From an uncultured Flavobacteriales bacterium (GTDB lineage Bacteria; Bacteroidota; Bacteroidia; Flavobacteriales_E; Vicingaceae), in the NCBI GenBank assembly GCA_937925525.1, contig CALALS010000201.1, forward strand, positions 1-11,514: a stretch of DNA of 11,514 nt, written 5' to 3'. Of the stretch, positions 1-7,120 are shown in pieces. A program made the position numbers and the translations under genes. How positions within the stretch are numbered: position 1 is the first letter of the stretch; each line of letters begins with the position of its first letter. Below the pieces are notes generated by a model. That model saw nothing but the letters and a program-made list of their open reading frames with translations. It did no database searches and was not told where the DNA came from.

Positions 1-482
1 AAAGAGTGCCTGATGAATGTGTTGACCCCAAGGTTTTGTGGTATGGGAGAGTAGCAAGTTTTGGAGAACAATTAGAGAGACTTTATTCTCAGGTAGACCA
101 AGAGAATGTAAAAGTTATTTTAAATACTGATTTAAATAAAAAACCATTAGAAACATATAAGTCGACTCTCAAATTTTTAGGAGTAAAGTATTATGGCTTT
201 AAAGATTTTTCGAAAGTAAATGCAAACAAGAGAGTTAAATCTCCTTTGTTACTTAAAATTAGTAGAAAATTAAGTAGCAAAAAGCTTACAAGAGTTAAAA
301 GAAAAATAGGAATTCCTGCAAATTATAGCCTACTAAACATGGTTAAAAATGCAAATACTAAATTTGAAAAGAGAAAACCACTTTCTACAGAATTTAGAAA
401 AGAGTTAGTAGACTTTTTTATGAATGACATAGAAAAGGCTGAAAAAATATTAAATAGAGATTTATCTCATTGGAAACGATAA
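1..482 (+). CDS. Sulfotransferase family protein, C-terminal part (5' end outside window)
   Basis: This is the carboxy-terminal part of a probable PAPS-dependent sulfotransferase, an enzyme that transfers sulfate from PAPS to a hydroxyl or amino group of a sugar or other acceptor. The frame is open to the left edge, so the true start lies upstream; the GTG at position 6 is inside the gene. Visible support is the typical C-terminal layout: a WYGRVASFGEQLERL segment, then a strand ending in a short acidic loop (VKVILNTDLNKKP, where many family members have a YEDL-like motif), then FLGV, and the closing pattern FFMNDIEKAEKILNRDLSHW. The P-loop-like PAPS site would be in the missing N-terminal part, so activity cannot be judged. 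The next gene starts 3 bp after the stop, and the following genes are a methyltransferase and a glycosyltransferase, so a role in decorating a surface glycan is likely (inference). Confidence 0.72.
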   Translation, partial: RVPDECVDPKVLWYGRVASFGEQLERLYSQVDQENVKVILNTDLNKKPLETYKSTLKFLGVKYYGFKDFSKVNANKRVKSPLLLKISRKLSSKKLTRVKRKIGIPANYSLLNMVKNANTKFEKRKPLSTEFRKELVDFFMNDIEKAEKILNRDLSHWKR

Positions 483-485
483 AGT

Positions 486-1451
486 ATGCTTAAAAAATTA
501 GTTAGAATATACAGAGACATCAAAAGAAGACTTAAATCACAGCGACAGCAAACTGATAATTTATATAAGTTGCTTTACAATATGGTTCATGATTTAGAAG
601 AGTCTGTTAATCTTACTGCTGCACAAACCGCTGTATCATTTTCCGATCAATGGAAGAAGTTCCCTGATGGTGATTTTTTACTTAGCGATCCATGGTTTAA
701 GTCTAATGTGGCTGATATTATTGAGAAAGAGGAGTTGCAAATTTCAAGAGATTGGATAAAAGGAAAAAAAGTGTTGGATGCCGGCTGTGGTAATGGAAGA
801 TGGAGCTACGGTTTAGCCCAACTTGGTGGGAATATGACTTGTGTTGATATTAATCAATCAGCTATAGATGCTACCAAAGAAGCGCTGAAGGAATGTAATG
901 TAGAAACCCAATTTCAACTTTCTCCTTTAGAAACAGTTGCCGAAAAATTAAACGGACAAAAATTTGACTTAGTTTATTCTTGGGGAGTGGTTCATCACTG
1001 TCAAAGCTTTAATAAATCATTAAATCAATTATGTAGTTTAGTGAAAGATGATGGTGTGTTATTTTTGTATTTGTATGGTAGAGAAAGGCTTAATATGATA
1101 GACGATATAGAACTTTTTAAAGAACGAATAGCTTATAATTTATTAGATACAGAGGCAGAAAAACTTAAATTCTTGATGAAAAAAGCTAATGGCGATAAAA
1201 AGAAATTAAATATGTTGCATGATTATTATTCTCCCTTAATTAATAGAAGGTTAGATTATAACTATGTAAGGGAATTTTTAGAGGAAAGAGGTTTTGAATT
1301 AGTGGAGCGTAATAAAAAACACCCTGAATTGTTTATTAGGGCAGTAAAGTCTAAAAAATCTGATGTGATAAATCATTTTCTTCCTGAGCCTAAAGCACCA
1401 TTTTGGTTTCAAAGAGATTTGGGTTCACTGAAGAAGATTTATGTTAAATAA
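486..1451 (+). CDS. Class I SAM-dependent methyltransferase
   Basis: This is a 321-residue cytoplasmic methyltransferase with a Rossmann-type SAM-binding fold. The SAM-binding motif I is VLDAGCGNGRW at about residues 96-106. The acidic end of strand 2 is CVDIN with Asp121. The strand-4 region FDLVYSWGVVHHC at about 160-172 is typical of Methyltransf_11/25-like enzymes. The first 45 residues are basic and helical with no membrane segment. The C-terminal 120 residues, rich in Lys and Glu, probably form an acceptor-binding cap. The ATG at 486 is preferred because it lies 3 bp after the upstream stop and begins a natural basic helix. The gene sits between a sulfotransferase and a glycosyltransferase in an apparent operon, so the acceptor is probably a sugar or glycan intermediate. 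The acceptor itself cannot be read from the sequence; methylation of a small metabolite remains possible. Confidence 0.88.
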   Translation: MLKKLVRIYRDIKRRLKSQRQQTDNLYKLLYNMVHDLEESVNLTAAQTAVSFSDQWKKFPDGDFLLSDPWFKSNVADIIEKEELQISRDWIKGKKVLDAGCGNGRWSYGLAQLGGNMTCVDINQSAIDATKEALKECNVETQFQLSPLETVAEKLNGQKFDLVYSWGVVHHCQSFNKSLNQLCSLVKDDGVLFLYLYGRERLNMIDDIELFKERIAYNLLDTEAEKLKFLMKKANGDKKKLNMLHDYYSPLINRRLDYNYVREFLEERGFELVERNKKHPELFIRAVKSKKSDVINHFLPEPKAPFWFQRDLGSLKKIYVK

Positions 1452-1457
1452 GTTTAC

Positions 1458-2609
1458 TTGAAATCTCAACTTAGAATATTTCATGGTCCATACAATGTTG
1501 CCGGAATAGGAGGGCATCTTGCTGAAGCAGAGCGGGAGAGAGGGTGTGTGTCTAAGTTTATTGTTTACAAAGCAAATAAGTTGATACATAATCATGATGA
1601 GAATATAGATTTTACAAATAATCATCTTTTTAAACGATTCATTTATGTACCTTTTTATTTCTTTTGGAAATGTGTTTTCAATTTCGACCTATTTCATTTT
1701 TACTTTGGTAAAAGTCTGTTGATGTTTAATCTGGATTTGCCCATCCTTCGGCTATTTGGTAAGAAAATTATTATGACGTATTGTGGCTCTGAGGTTAGAT
1801 TAGTTGGGAAAGTAGAAAGCAAACGAAACCCTTATGTAAAGCATATACAATTTTCTACATCCTCTACTACCAAAAAAATATGGTCAAGTAATTTCTTCCT
1901 AATCCAATGGATTAAATGGATTTTCTTGTTTCAATATGATATACCTAAATACGATACTCGTAAGCAAATGATGATGTGGTGGCAGAATTTATTTATTCAT
2001 AAATTCTTTGCTTATAGAGACTTGTATGCAAGTGCATTAACAGTTATTCCCAAAGAGAAAGTGATAAAAGACGTATTTATAAATAATATTGGTATTGCTT
2101 CTTCAGAAAAACTAAAATTTGAAGAACCCAAACAAAATGAAAAAGTAGTTATTGTTCATGCGCCAACTAACCAATTAGTTAAAGGAACTAAGTTTGTGGA
2201 AAACACACTGGATAAACTCAAATCTAAAGGTGTTGATTTTGAGTATGTTCAGATTTATAGAATGCCACATGAAGAGGTGATGGATATTCTAAAAAATAAA
2301 GCTGATATTGTTATAGACCAAATGCTTTTGGGTAGTTTCGCTTCATTATCTATTGAAGCAATGAGTTTTGGAAAACCGGTTGTTTGTTATTTAATGGAAG
2401 AAATTGAAGCCGATTTTAATGGAGACTTAGCTATCTATAACTGTAACATCGATAATCTCTATAAAAAACTAAAAGAACTAATTATAGATCGTCAATTACG
2501 TTTAGAACTTGGGAAAAAGGGGATAAGCTTTATTCAGAAGTATTACAATAAAAATGAAATAGTGGATAATACAATTCAATTATATCAGTCTCTTGCAAGT
2601 GTTAAATGA
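1458..2609 (+). CDS. Glycosyltransferase, GT4-like (GT-B fold), TTG start
   Basis: This 383-residue protein is probably a retaining GT-B glycosyltransferase that adds a sugar from a nucleotide-sugar donor to a growing surface polysaccharide. The N-terminal strand and glycine-rich loop (RIFHGPYNVAGIGGHLAEAE, about residues 6-25) fits an acceptor-side Rossmann domain. The C-terminal donor domain begins near residue 230 with VVIVHAPTNQLVKGT and holds the family signature DQMLLGSFASLSIEAMSFGK near 287-306, followed by PVVCYL. In the usual E-x7-E motif the second Glu is present (SIEAM) but the first position is Gly; from memory a subfamily with a DQ(L/M)LxG(x)YG-type motif shows the same change. 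I see no in-frame ATG near the N-terminus, and TTG 6 bp after the methyltransferase stop gives a natural start. Its 3' end overlaps the converging secreted-protein gene by 25 bp. Donor and acceptor are unknown. Confidence 0.85.
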   Translation: MKSQLRIFHGPYNVAGIGGHLAEAERERGCVSKFIVYKANKLIHNHDENIDFTNNHLFKRFIYVPFYFFWKCVFNFDLFHFYFGKSLLMFNLDLPILRLFGKKIIMTYCGSEVRLVGKVESKRNPYVKHIQFSTSSTTKKIWSSNFFLIQWIKWIFLFQYDIPKYDTRKQMMMWWQNLFIHKFFAYRDLYASALTVIPKEKVIKDVFINNIGIASSEKLKFEEPKQNEKVVIVHAPTNQLVKGTKFVENTLDKLKSKGVDFEYVQIYRMPHEEVMDILKNKADIVIDQMLLGSFASLSIEAMSFGKPVVCYLMEEIEADFNGDLAIYNCNIDNLYKKLKELIIDRQLRLELGKKGISFIQKYYNKNEIVDNTIQLYQSLASVK

Positions 2610-5356
2610 CCGGTGAAAACTTCATCTTTTTGAGTTCCCGTTTCATCTGTATATTGAATCTTTAAAACATAATAATACGTTCCATCAGAAGCTTGTTTCC
2701 CGGTATATGTATAACCGTCCCAATAAGCATTTATACCTTTTGAGTTATGTAGTAATTCCCCCCATCTGTTATAAATGCTAATTTCTAACTCTTGTATATT
2801 CCCATCCACTAAAAACAGATCATTTATTCCATCACCATTTGGACTAAACACATTGGGTATAATTAGCTTTCCACAATAAACTTCAGAAAGGTTAATCATA
2901 TAGTAATTACTATCACAGCCACTATTGGATTTTATTGTATCAATATATATCCCTTCTTCATTATACCAGCTTCCAAATAGCATAATACTATCACCATTAC
3001 AAATTGTATCATATAGACTAATGGTATTTACTGAATTAACAGTTAAATTCAAATAAGAGACACTATCACAACCTAATGAACTTGTGTAGTTTGTTTGAAA
3101 ACTACCTGTTGAATAATAATATACCCCCTGAAACAACGAGCTGTCACCATTACAAATAGTGTCATAGCTTACAGAGCTATATGTTGGGTTTACTGTAAGA
3201 TTTGACTGAATAATACTATCGCATGTAGATTGTGCTTGAAGAGTATCATAGTAAACACCTGCATTTACTTGATAACTTCCTTGAAGGAAAATACTATCTC
3301 CTTGGCAGATAGAAAGGTTATTAATAGTTGTAATATATGGAATTATTGATAAACTACTTTGGATAACGCTATCACACCCGTTAATTGCTTGGAGAGTATC
3401 AAAATAAACACCGGAAGTGTATTGATAATTACCTTGAAGCAAAATACTATATCCTTGACAAATAGATAAATTTATTAATGAAGAAGTGATTAGGTTAACC
3501 GTAAGAAAAAGAGTTCTAATACTATCGCACCCTTTTGAAGAACTGATTGTCACCGGATAATTACCACTAGAAGAAAAATAATTATTTTCAAACAACAAAC
3601 TATCTCCTGAACAAATAGTATCTAAAATTGAAATTGAATAAATAGGGTTTGTTGTTAAATTAAGGGTAAAAATACTATCACATCCAAAATTAGTATTCAT
3701 ATTAACAGTGTATACTCCTCCATTTTTATAATAACTACTTTGAAAAAGTATACTATCTCCTTGGCAAATTGATGTGTTATTAGAAAAACTATAAGTTGGA
3801 TTAACTGATAAATTTGTTTGTATAACACTATCACAATTTAATATACTTTGAAGAGTATCGAAATACATACCCGGAGTCTTTTGATAACTTCCTTGTAAAA
3901 ACATACTGTCTCCTTGACATATAAAGGTATTTATTGAAGACGAAAAAATAGGATTTAGTGTTAAATTAGTTTGAATTGTACTATCACATCCATTAATTGT
4001 TTGTAGAGTGTCAAAGTAACTTCCTGCAGAATTTTGATACCCTCCTTGTAGTAATATACTATCTCCTTGACAAATAGAGATGCTATTTACTACTTGAAAA
4101 TTTGGGTTTATTGTTAAATCAATAATAACAAGACTATCACATCCAAGAGATGTTTTTATAGTGTCTCTATATTTCCCTGCTGTATTCTCATAATTTCCAA
4201 AAATTAAAGTGCTATCTCCTTGACATATATTTTGGTTATAATAATACCTTTGGTTTTGGACAGTTCTACATAAACCAGCGTGAGATAGTTTTCCACCTAA
4301 ATGAAAACCATTATCAACAAGATTACATGCCGTACCCAAACTATTAGGTGAATTAATTACAGCCAAGAAACTATCATTGTATACAGCAGCATAAATTTTA
4401 TCATCCGGTGCTACTTCTAAGTAACCAATATGGTAGCCATTTGTACCAGGACCTGATGCTGAACCAACAATTGTCGCACTATTTATGATGTTTGCAGGAG
4501 AACCCGCATTTAAGTTAAATTGTGTAATATTTTGTCCATACCACTGAGTAACATATAATAATGAATTGTCCGGTGAAAATGCAGCACCCCAAGCTCTGGT
4601 ATAGCCACTAATGGTAATAGGATTTGAAACAATTCCGGTATTCATATTAAAATCAAACAACTCAAACCTGTCAGACCCATATGTGGCACATACAATTTTT
4701 TTACCATTGTCAGATATTGTCATTTGTCCTAAAGCATTATTGGTAATTCCCGAATGTATCAAGCCAACATTACTATTTACAGGAGTAGTGTTTAAACCAG
4801 TCGAAGTTAATTTGTAGGAAGAAAAAGTGTTTGAATTCCACCTATGAGTAACTACCCAATAACTATTATCGCAGCTGTTATAAATAGCATCAATTCTCTC
4901 CGTAGAAGGGGAGAATAATAAATTATTTTTACTAGTAACACCACCTAATCCACTATTTAAACTCATATCTACAATATGATATCTGAAGCCATTTGCTCCT
5001 ATAAAAACATCAACCGTAAATATATAATAGATGTTTGGTGAACTTGGTTGTGGTACTATAATAGCAACTTGTCCGGCATTATTATTGCCAAGCAATCCTG
5101 TACCATTGGCCATTGCTACATGATTTTTATTATAAACAGTTACTCCATTGGTGTAAAATAATAGATTCCCTAGGCTGTCAGATATTGATGATGAACAATC
5201 ATAGGCAAATAATGCGCCATTTGTAAGTGGTACCGGAGGTCCACTTGAAAAGTCCATTCCTGCATTATTCCCAAAATACCAAGTATTGTTTTGACCAAAA
5301 AATAGTGAGGTTGATAAAAATAGCGTTAGAATAAATAAGGATTTAAGAAAATTCAT
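2585..5356 (-). CDS. T9SS-secreted surface protein: beta-propeller-like domain, nine 51-aa repeats, type B sorting domain
   Basis: This is a 923-residue cell-surface or secreted protein, probably with adhesive or structural function. Residues 1-21 form a signal peptide, with cleavage likely before Gln22. Residues about 22-370 form a propeller-like region (WYFGNNAGMDFSSG, FSPDNSLLYVTQWYG, YLEVAPDDKIYAAVYND) of a kind common in Bacteroidetes gliding-associated proteins. Residues 377 to about 827 are nine repeats of exactly 51 residues, each starting ICxG(D/Y)S and carrying CDS at repeat positions 30-32. Residues 832-923 are a type B (gliding-motility-associated) C-terminal domain: IPNVFSPNGDGINDLF, IYNRWGELL, WDG, DGTYYYVL and a final GHLTLARD. 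It would cross the inner membrane by Sec and the outer membrane by T9SS. It follows its shorter paralog by 11 bp, so the two are probably cotranscribed. No PorP/SprF-like gene lies beside it in this window. No enzymatic residues are recognised. Confidence 0.9.
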   Translation of the reverse strand: MNFLKSLFILTLFLSTSLFFGQNNTWYFGNNAGMDFSSGPPVPLTNGALFAYDCSSSISDSLGNLLFYTNGVTVYNKNHVAMANGTGLLGNNNAGQVAIIVPQPSSPNIYYIFTVDVFIGANGFRYHIVDMSLNSGLGGVTSKNNLLFSPSTERIDAIYNSCDNSYWVVTHRWNSNTFSSYKLTSTGLNTTPVNSNVGLIHSGITNNALGQMTISDNGKKIVCATYGSDRFELFDFNMNTGIVSNPITISGYTRAWGAAFSPDNSLLYVTQWYGQNITQFNLNAGSPANIINSATIVGSASGPGTNGYHIGYLEVAPDDKIYAAVYNDSFLAVINSPNSLGTACNLVDNGFHLGGKLSHAGLCRTVQNQRYYYNQNICQGDSTLIFGNYENTAGKYRDTIKTSLGCDSLVIIDLTINPNFQVVNSISICQGDSILLQGGYQNSAGSYFDTLQTINGCDSTIQTNLTLNPIFSSSINTFICQGDSMFLQGSYQKTPGMYFDTLQSILNCDSVIQTNLSVNPTYSFSNNTSICQGDSILFQSSYYKNGGVYTVNMNTNFGCDSIFTLNLTTNPIYSISILDTICSGDSLLFENNYFSSSGNYPVTISSSKGCDSIRTLFLTVNLITSSLINLSICQGYSILLQGNYQYTSGVYFDTLQAINGCDSVIQSSLSIIPYITTINNLSICQGDSIFLQGSYQVNAGVYYDTLQAQSTCDSIIQSNLTVNPTYSSVSYDTICNGDSSLFQGVYYYSTGSFQTNYTSSLGCDSVSYLNLTVNSVNTISLYDTICNGDSIMLFGSWYNEEGIYIDTIKSNSGCDSNYYMINLSEVYCGKLIIPNVFSPNGDGINDLFLVDGNIQELEISIYNRWGELLHNSKGINAYWDGYTYTGKQASDGTYYYVLKIQYTDETGTQKDEVFTGHLTLARD
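2588..2863 (-). other. T9SS type B (gliding-motility-associated) C-terminal sorting domain
   Basis: This covers residues 832-923 of the 923-residue surface protein. It shows the hallmark order of the type B family: IPNVFSPNGDGINDLF, then ISIYNRWGELL, YWDG, an ASDGTYYYVL strand, and a terminal strand ending GHLTLARD. Established knowledge of the family is that this domain directs outer-membrane translocation by the type IX secretion system. The last few residues share DNA with the 3' end of the converging glycosyltransferase gene. Confidence 0.92.
2876..4228 (-). repeat. Nine tandem 153-bp (51-aa) coding repeats with paired cysteines
   Basis: Nine in-frame units start at residues 377, 428, 479, 530, 581, 632, 683, 734 and 785 of the 923-residue protein; the last is merged into the sorting domain. 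The spacing is exactly 51 residues every time, with no insertion or deletion. The consensus is ICQGDSxxLQGxYxxxxGxY, then about eight variable residues, then G/N-C-D-S and an LTVNP-like strand. Each unit carries Cys at repeat positions 2 and 30 (C-x27-C), which would allow one disulfide per unit outside the cell (inference). Unit 6 has GYS in place of GDS. The units are clearly diverged at the DNA level, so this is an old array rather than a recent satellite. The 583-residue paralog carries one copy, most like unit 1. Confidence 0.93.
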
Positions 5357-5363
5357 AAAAATT

Positions 5364-5402
5364 GAATTTAGAGCTTATTTATTCTAAAGAATTTAGAGCT
5401 TA
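5364..5402. repeat. 14-bp direct repeat at the 3' end of the 583-aa gene
   Basis: The sequence GAATTTAGAGCTTA occurs at 5364-5377 and again at 5389-5402, 25 bp apart. Read on the minus strand, one copy codes for residues near the C-terminus (LSSKF) and the other contains the stop codon and the first bases of the 11-bp spacer before the next gene. It may be a small duplication that set the present end of the reading frame. AT-rich composition makes coincidence possible. Confidence 0.7.
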
Positions 5403-5598
5403 ACTTGTCAGATACTTTTATTATATAAATCCCGTTTGATTCATTACTTATATTAATAGGAATTAATTTACTTGTATTGCTTCCAGTATTAATTATTCTT
5501 CCATCAATTGAAGTTATTTCATATTCAATAAATTCATCATAATCTCCTAAGTTAATTATAAAGTTTCCGTCATTTGGGTTGGGATAAACAGAAATATT
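5368..5598 (-). other. T9SS type A C-terminal sorting domain (Por_Secre_tail-like)
   Basis: This covers residues 508-583 of the 583-residue surface protein. It shows the characteristic start (ISVYPNPNDGNFIINL), the middle strand with IDGRII, and the closing strands SNGIYIIKV and KFFRINKL. The domain is the export signal for the type IX secretion system and is normally removed on arrival at the surface. Its neighbour with the same passenger domain carries a type B signal instead. Confidence 0.9.
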
Positions 5599-7119
5599 AC
5601 TATTTAAGAATTCATTTATCCCTAAACAATAAGTAACAGTAATTAAAGTAGAATCTGCGTTTTTACAACCGTTATTATCTGTATAGTTATAAGTAATATA
5701 AAAGTTTCCTGCACCACTTAGAGAAGGATCAAAATAATTTCCCGTAATTCCTGTAGAACCTGTATAATATCCTCCGGAAGGATTACCCTGGGGTAGAAGT
5801 ATAGGCGGAGTTTTAGTACATACGGTATCGTTTGAAAAGTTATTTATGGTAACATTTGGTGCTTGGTTAACCACTAAACTTATTACAACAATACTGTCGC
5901 AATTTAAAGAAGTTTTAATTGTATCAGTGTATTTCCCAGAATTTGATTCGTAGTTTCCAAAAATTAAAATACTATCTCCTTCGCAAATAGACATTTCATT
6001 AAGATGTCTGGGATATTGAACTGTTCTGCATAAACCTGCATTTGATTTCTTCCCGGCTAAATAAAAACCATTATCTACCATATTACAGTTTATCCCTATT
6101 TTATTAGGAGAGTTGATTACTGCTAGATATGTATCGTCATATACTGCCGCATAAATTTTGTCATCAGGAGCAAGTTCAAGGTAGCCTATATGGTAGCCGC
6201 TAGTTCCAGGACCCGATGCATTCCCTACGGAGACAGCACTATTAATTATACTTGAGACAGAGCCTGCATTTAAGTTAAATTGTGTAATATTTTGCCCATA
6301 CCACTGAGTAACATATAACAATGAATTGTCTGGTGAAAATGCAGTACCCCAAGCTCTTGTATAATTTGGAATAGTAATTAAGTTACTCAAAACACCAGTA
6401 CTCATATTAAAATCATAAAGTTCAAAAGCCCCAATATCATAAAGAGCATTAGCAACCCTCTTTCCATTATCAGCAAAAGTTAATTGACCAATTCCATTAT
6501 TAGTATTTCCTGAAAGATTTGCACCAATATTTGTATTTACCGGTGTAGTATTTAATCCTGTTGAAGTTAATTTGTATGCAGAAAAAGTATTTGAATTCCA
6601 TCTATGAGTTAATATCCAATAGCTATTATCGCAGCTGTTGTACACGGCATCAAGTTTTTCAGTAGAGGGTGAAAAAAGCAGATTGTTTTTACTGGTAACT
6701 GCTCCTAATCCTGAATTTAAGCTAATGTCTACTACATGATATCTGAATCCATTTGAACCAGCAAAGGCATCTACAGTAAAAACATAATATATATTTGATG
6801 AGCTTGGTTGAGGAACTATTATAGCAACCTGACCTCCATTAATATTACCTAATATTCCGGTACCATTAGCCATTGCTACATGATTTTTATTATAAATAGT
6901 AGTGCCATCAGTGTATATAATCAGGTTGCCAGAACCATCAGAAATAGAGGCTGAACAATCGTATGCAAAAGAAGCTCCATTTGTAAGAGCTATAACAGAA
7001 CCATTTGAAAAATGCATTCCTGCATTATTTCCAAAATACCATGTGTTATTTTGTGCTTTCAAAGGAACATATATAAGGCTCACAATAATAACACTCAAAA
7101 AAAGTTTAAGTAACTTCAT
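5368..7119 (-). CDS. T9SS-secreted surface protein: beta-propeller-like domain with type A sorting domain
   Basis: This 583-residue exported protein is the paralog and operon partner of the following 923-residue gene. Residues 1-22 form a signal peptide ending LKA, so the mature protein begins with Gln23. Residues about 23-372 repeat the propeller-like region of the partner at high identity, for example VAIIVPQPSS, YNSCDNSYW, THRWNSNTFSAYKLTSTGLN and LLYVTQWYGQNITQFNLNAG. One Cys repeat (ICEGDS to NCDS) starts at residue 378. A PKD/Ig-like segment of about 70 residues follows (GYYTGSTGITGNYFDPSLSG, YTDNNGCKNADSTLITV). Residues 508-583 are a T9SS type A sorting domain: ISVYPNPNDGNFIINL, SIDGRII, SNGIYIIKV, FFRINKL. 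In characterised Bacteroidetes this domain leads to T9SS export, often with anchoring to a surface lipopolysaccharide. The ATG at 7119 is set by the signal peptide. The function of the propeller-like region is not known. Confidence 0.9.
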   Translation of the reverse strand: MKLLKLFLSVIIVSLIYVPLKAQNNTWYFGNNAGMHFSNGSVIALTNGASFAYDCSASISDGSGNLIIYTDGTTIYNKNHVAMANGTGILGNINGGQVAIIVPQPSSSNIYYVFTVDAFAGSNGFRYHVVDISLNSGLGAVTSKNNLLFSPSTEKLDAVYNSCDNSYWILTHRWNSNTFSAYKLTSTGLNTTPVNTNIGANLSGNTNNGIGQLTFADNGKRVANALYDIGAFELYDFNMSTGVLSNLITIPNYTRAWGTAFSPDNSLLYVTQWYGQNITQFNLNAGSVSSIINSAVSVGNASGPGTSGYHIGYLELAPDDKIYAAVYDDTYLAVINSPNKIGINCNMVDNGFYLAGKKSNAGLCRTVQYPRHLNEMSICEGDSILIFGNYESNSGKYTDTIKTSLNCDSIVVISLVVNQAPNVTINNFSNDTVCTKTPPILLPQGNPSGGYYTGSTGITGNYFDPSLSGAGNFYITYNYTDNNGCKNADSTLITVTYCLGINEFLNSNISVYPNPNDGNFIINLGDYDEFIEYEITSIDGRIINTGSNTSKLIPINISNESNGIYIIKVSDKLSSKFFRINKL

Positions 7120-7120
7120 A

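Noticed and set aside
6..8. GTG as a start codon for the first gene
   Set aside because: The frame is open to the window edge and the protein matches only the C-terminal half of a sulfotransferase, so this GTG is an internal Val codon.
1425..1625. Short minus-strand open frame opposite the glycosyltransferase start
   Set aside because: It lies against two well-supported plus-strand genes, has no recognisable domain and looks like an antisense shadow of AT-rich DNA.
1900..1925. Short inverted repeat AATCC/GGATT inside the glycosyltransferase gene
   Set aside because: It is imperfect, AT-rich, within coding sequence and lacks a T-tract; nothing suggests a regulatory hairpin.
2876..4228. CRISPR-like or satellite array
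   Set aside because: The period of 153 bp is an exact codon multiple, the units are in frame and diverged, and they translate to a conserved protein repeat.
4611..4817. Short plus-strand open frame inside the 923-residue gene
   Set aside because: It is antisense to a strongly conserved propeller-like region shared with the paralog; no independent coding signal is seen.
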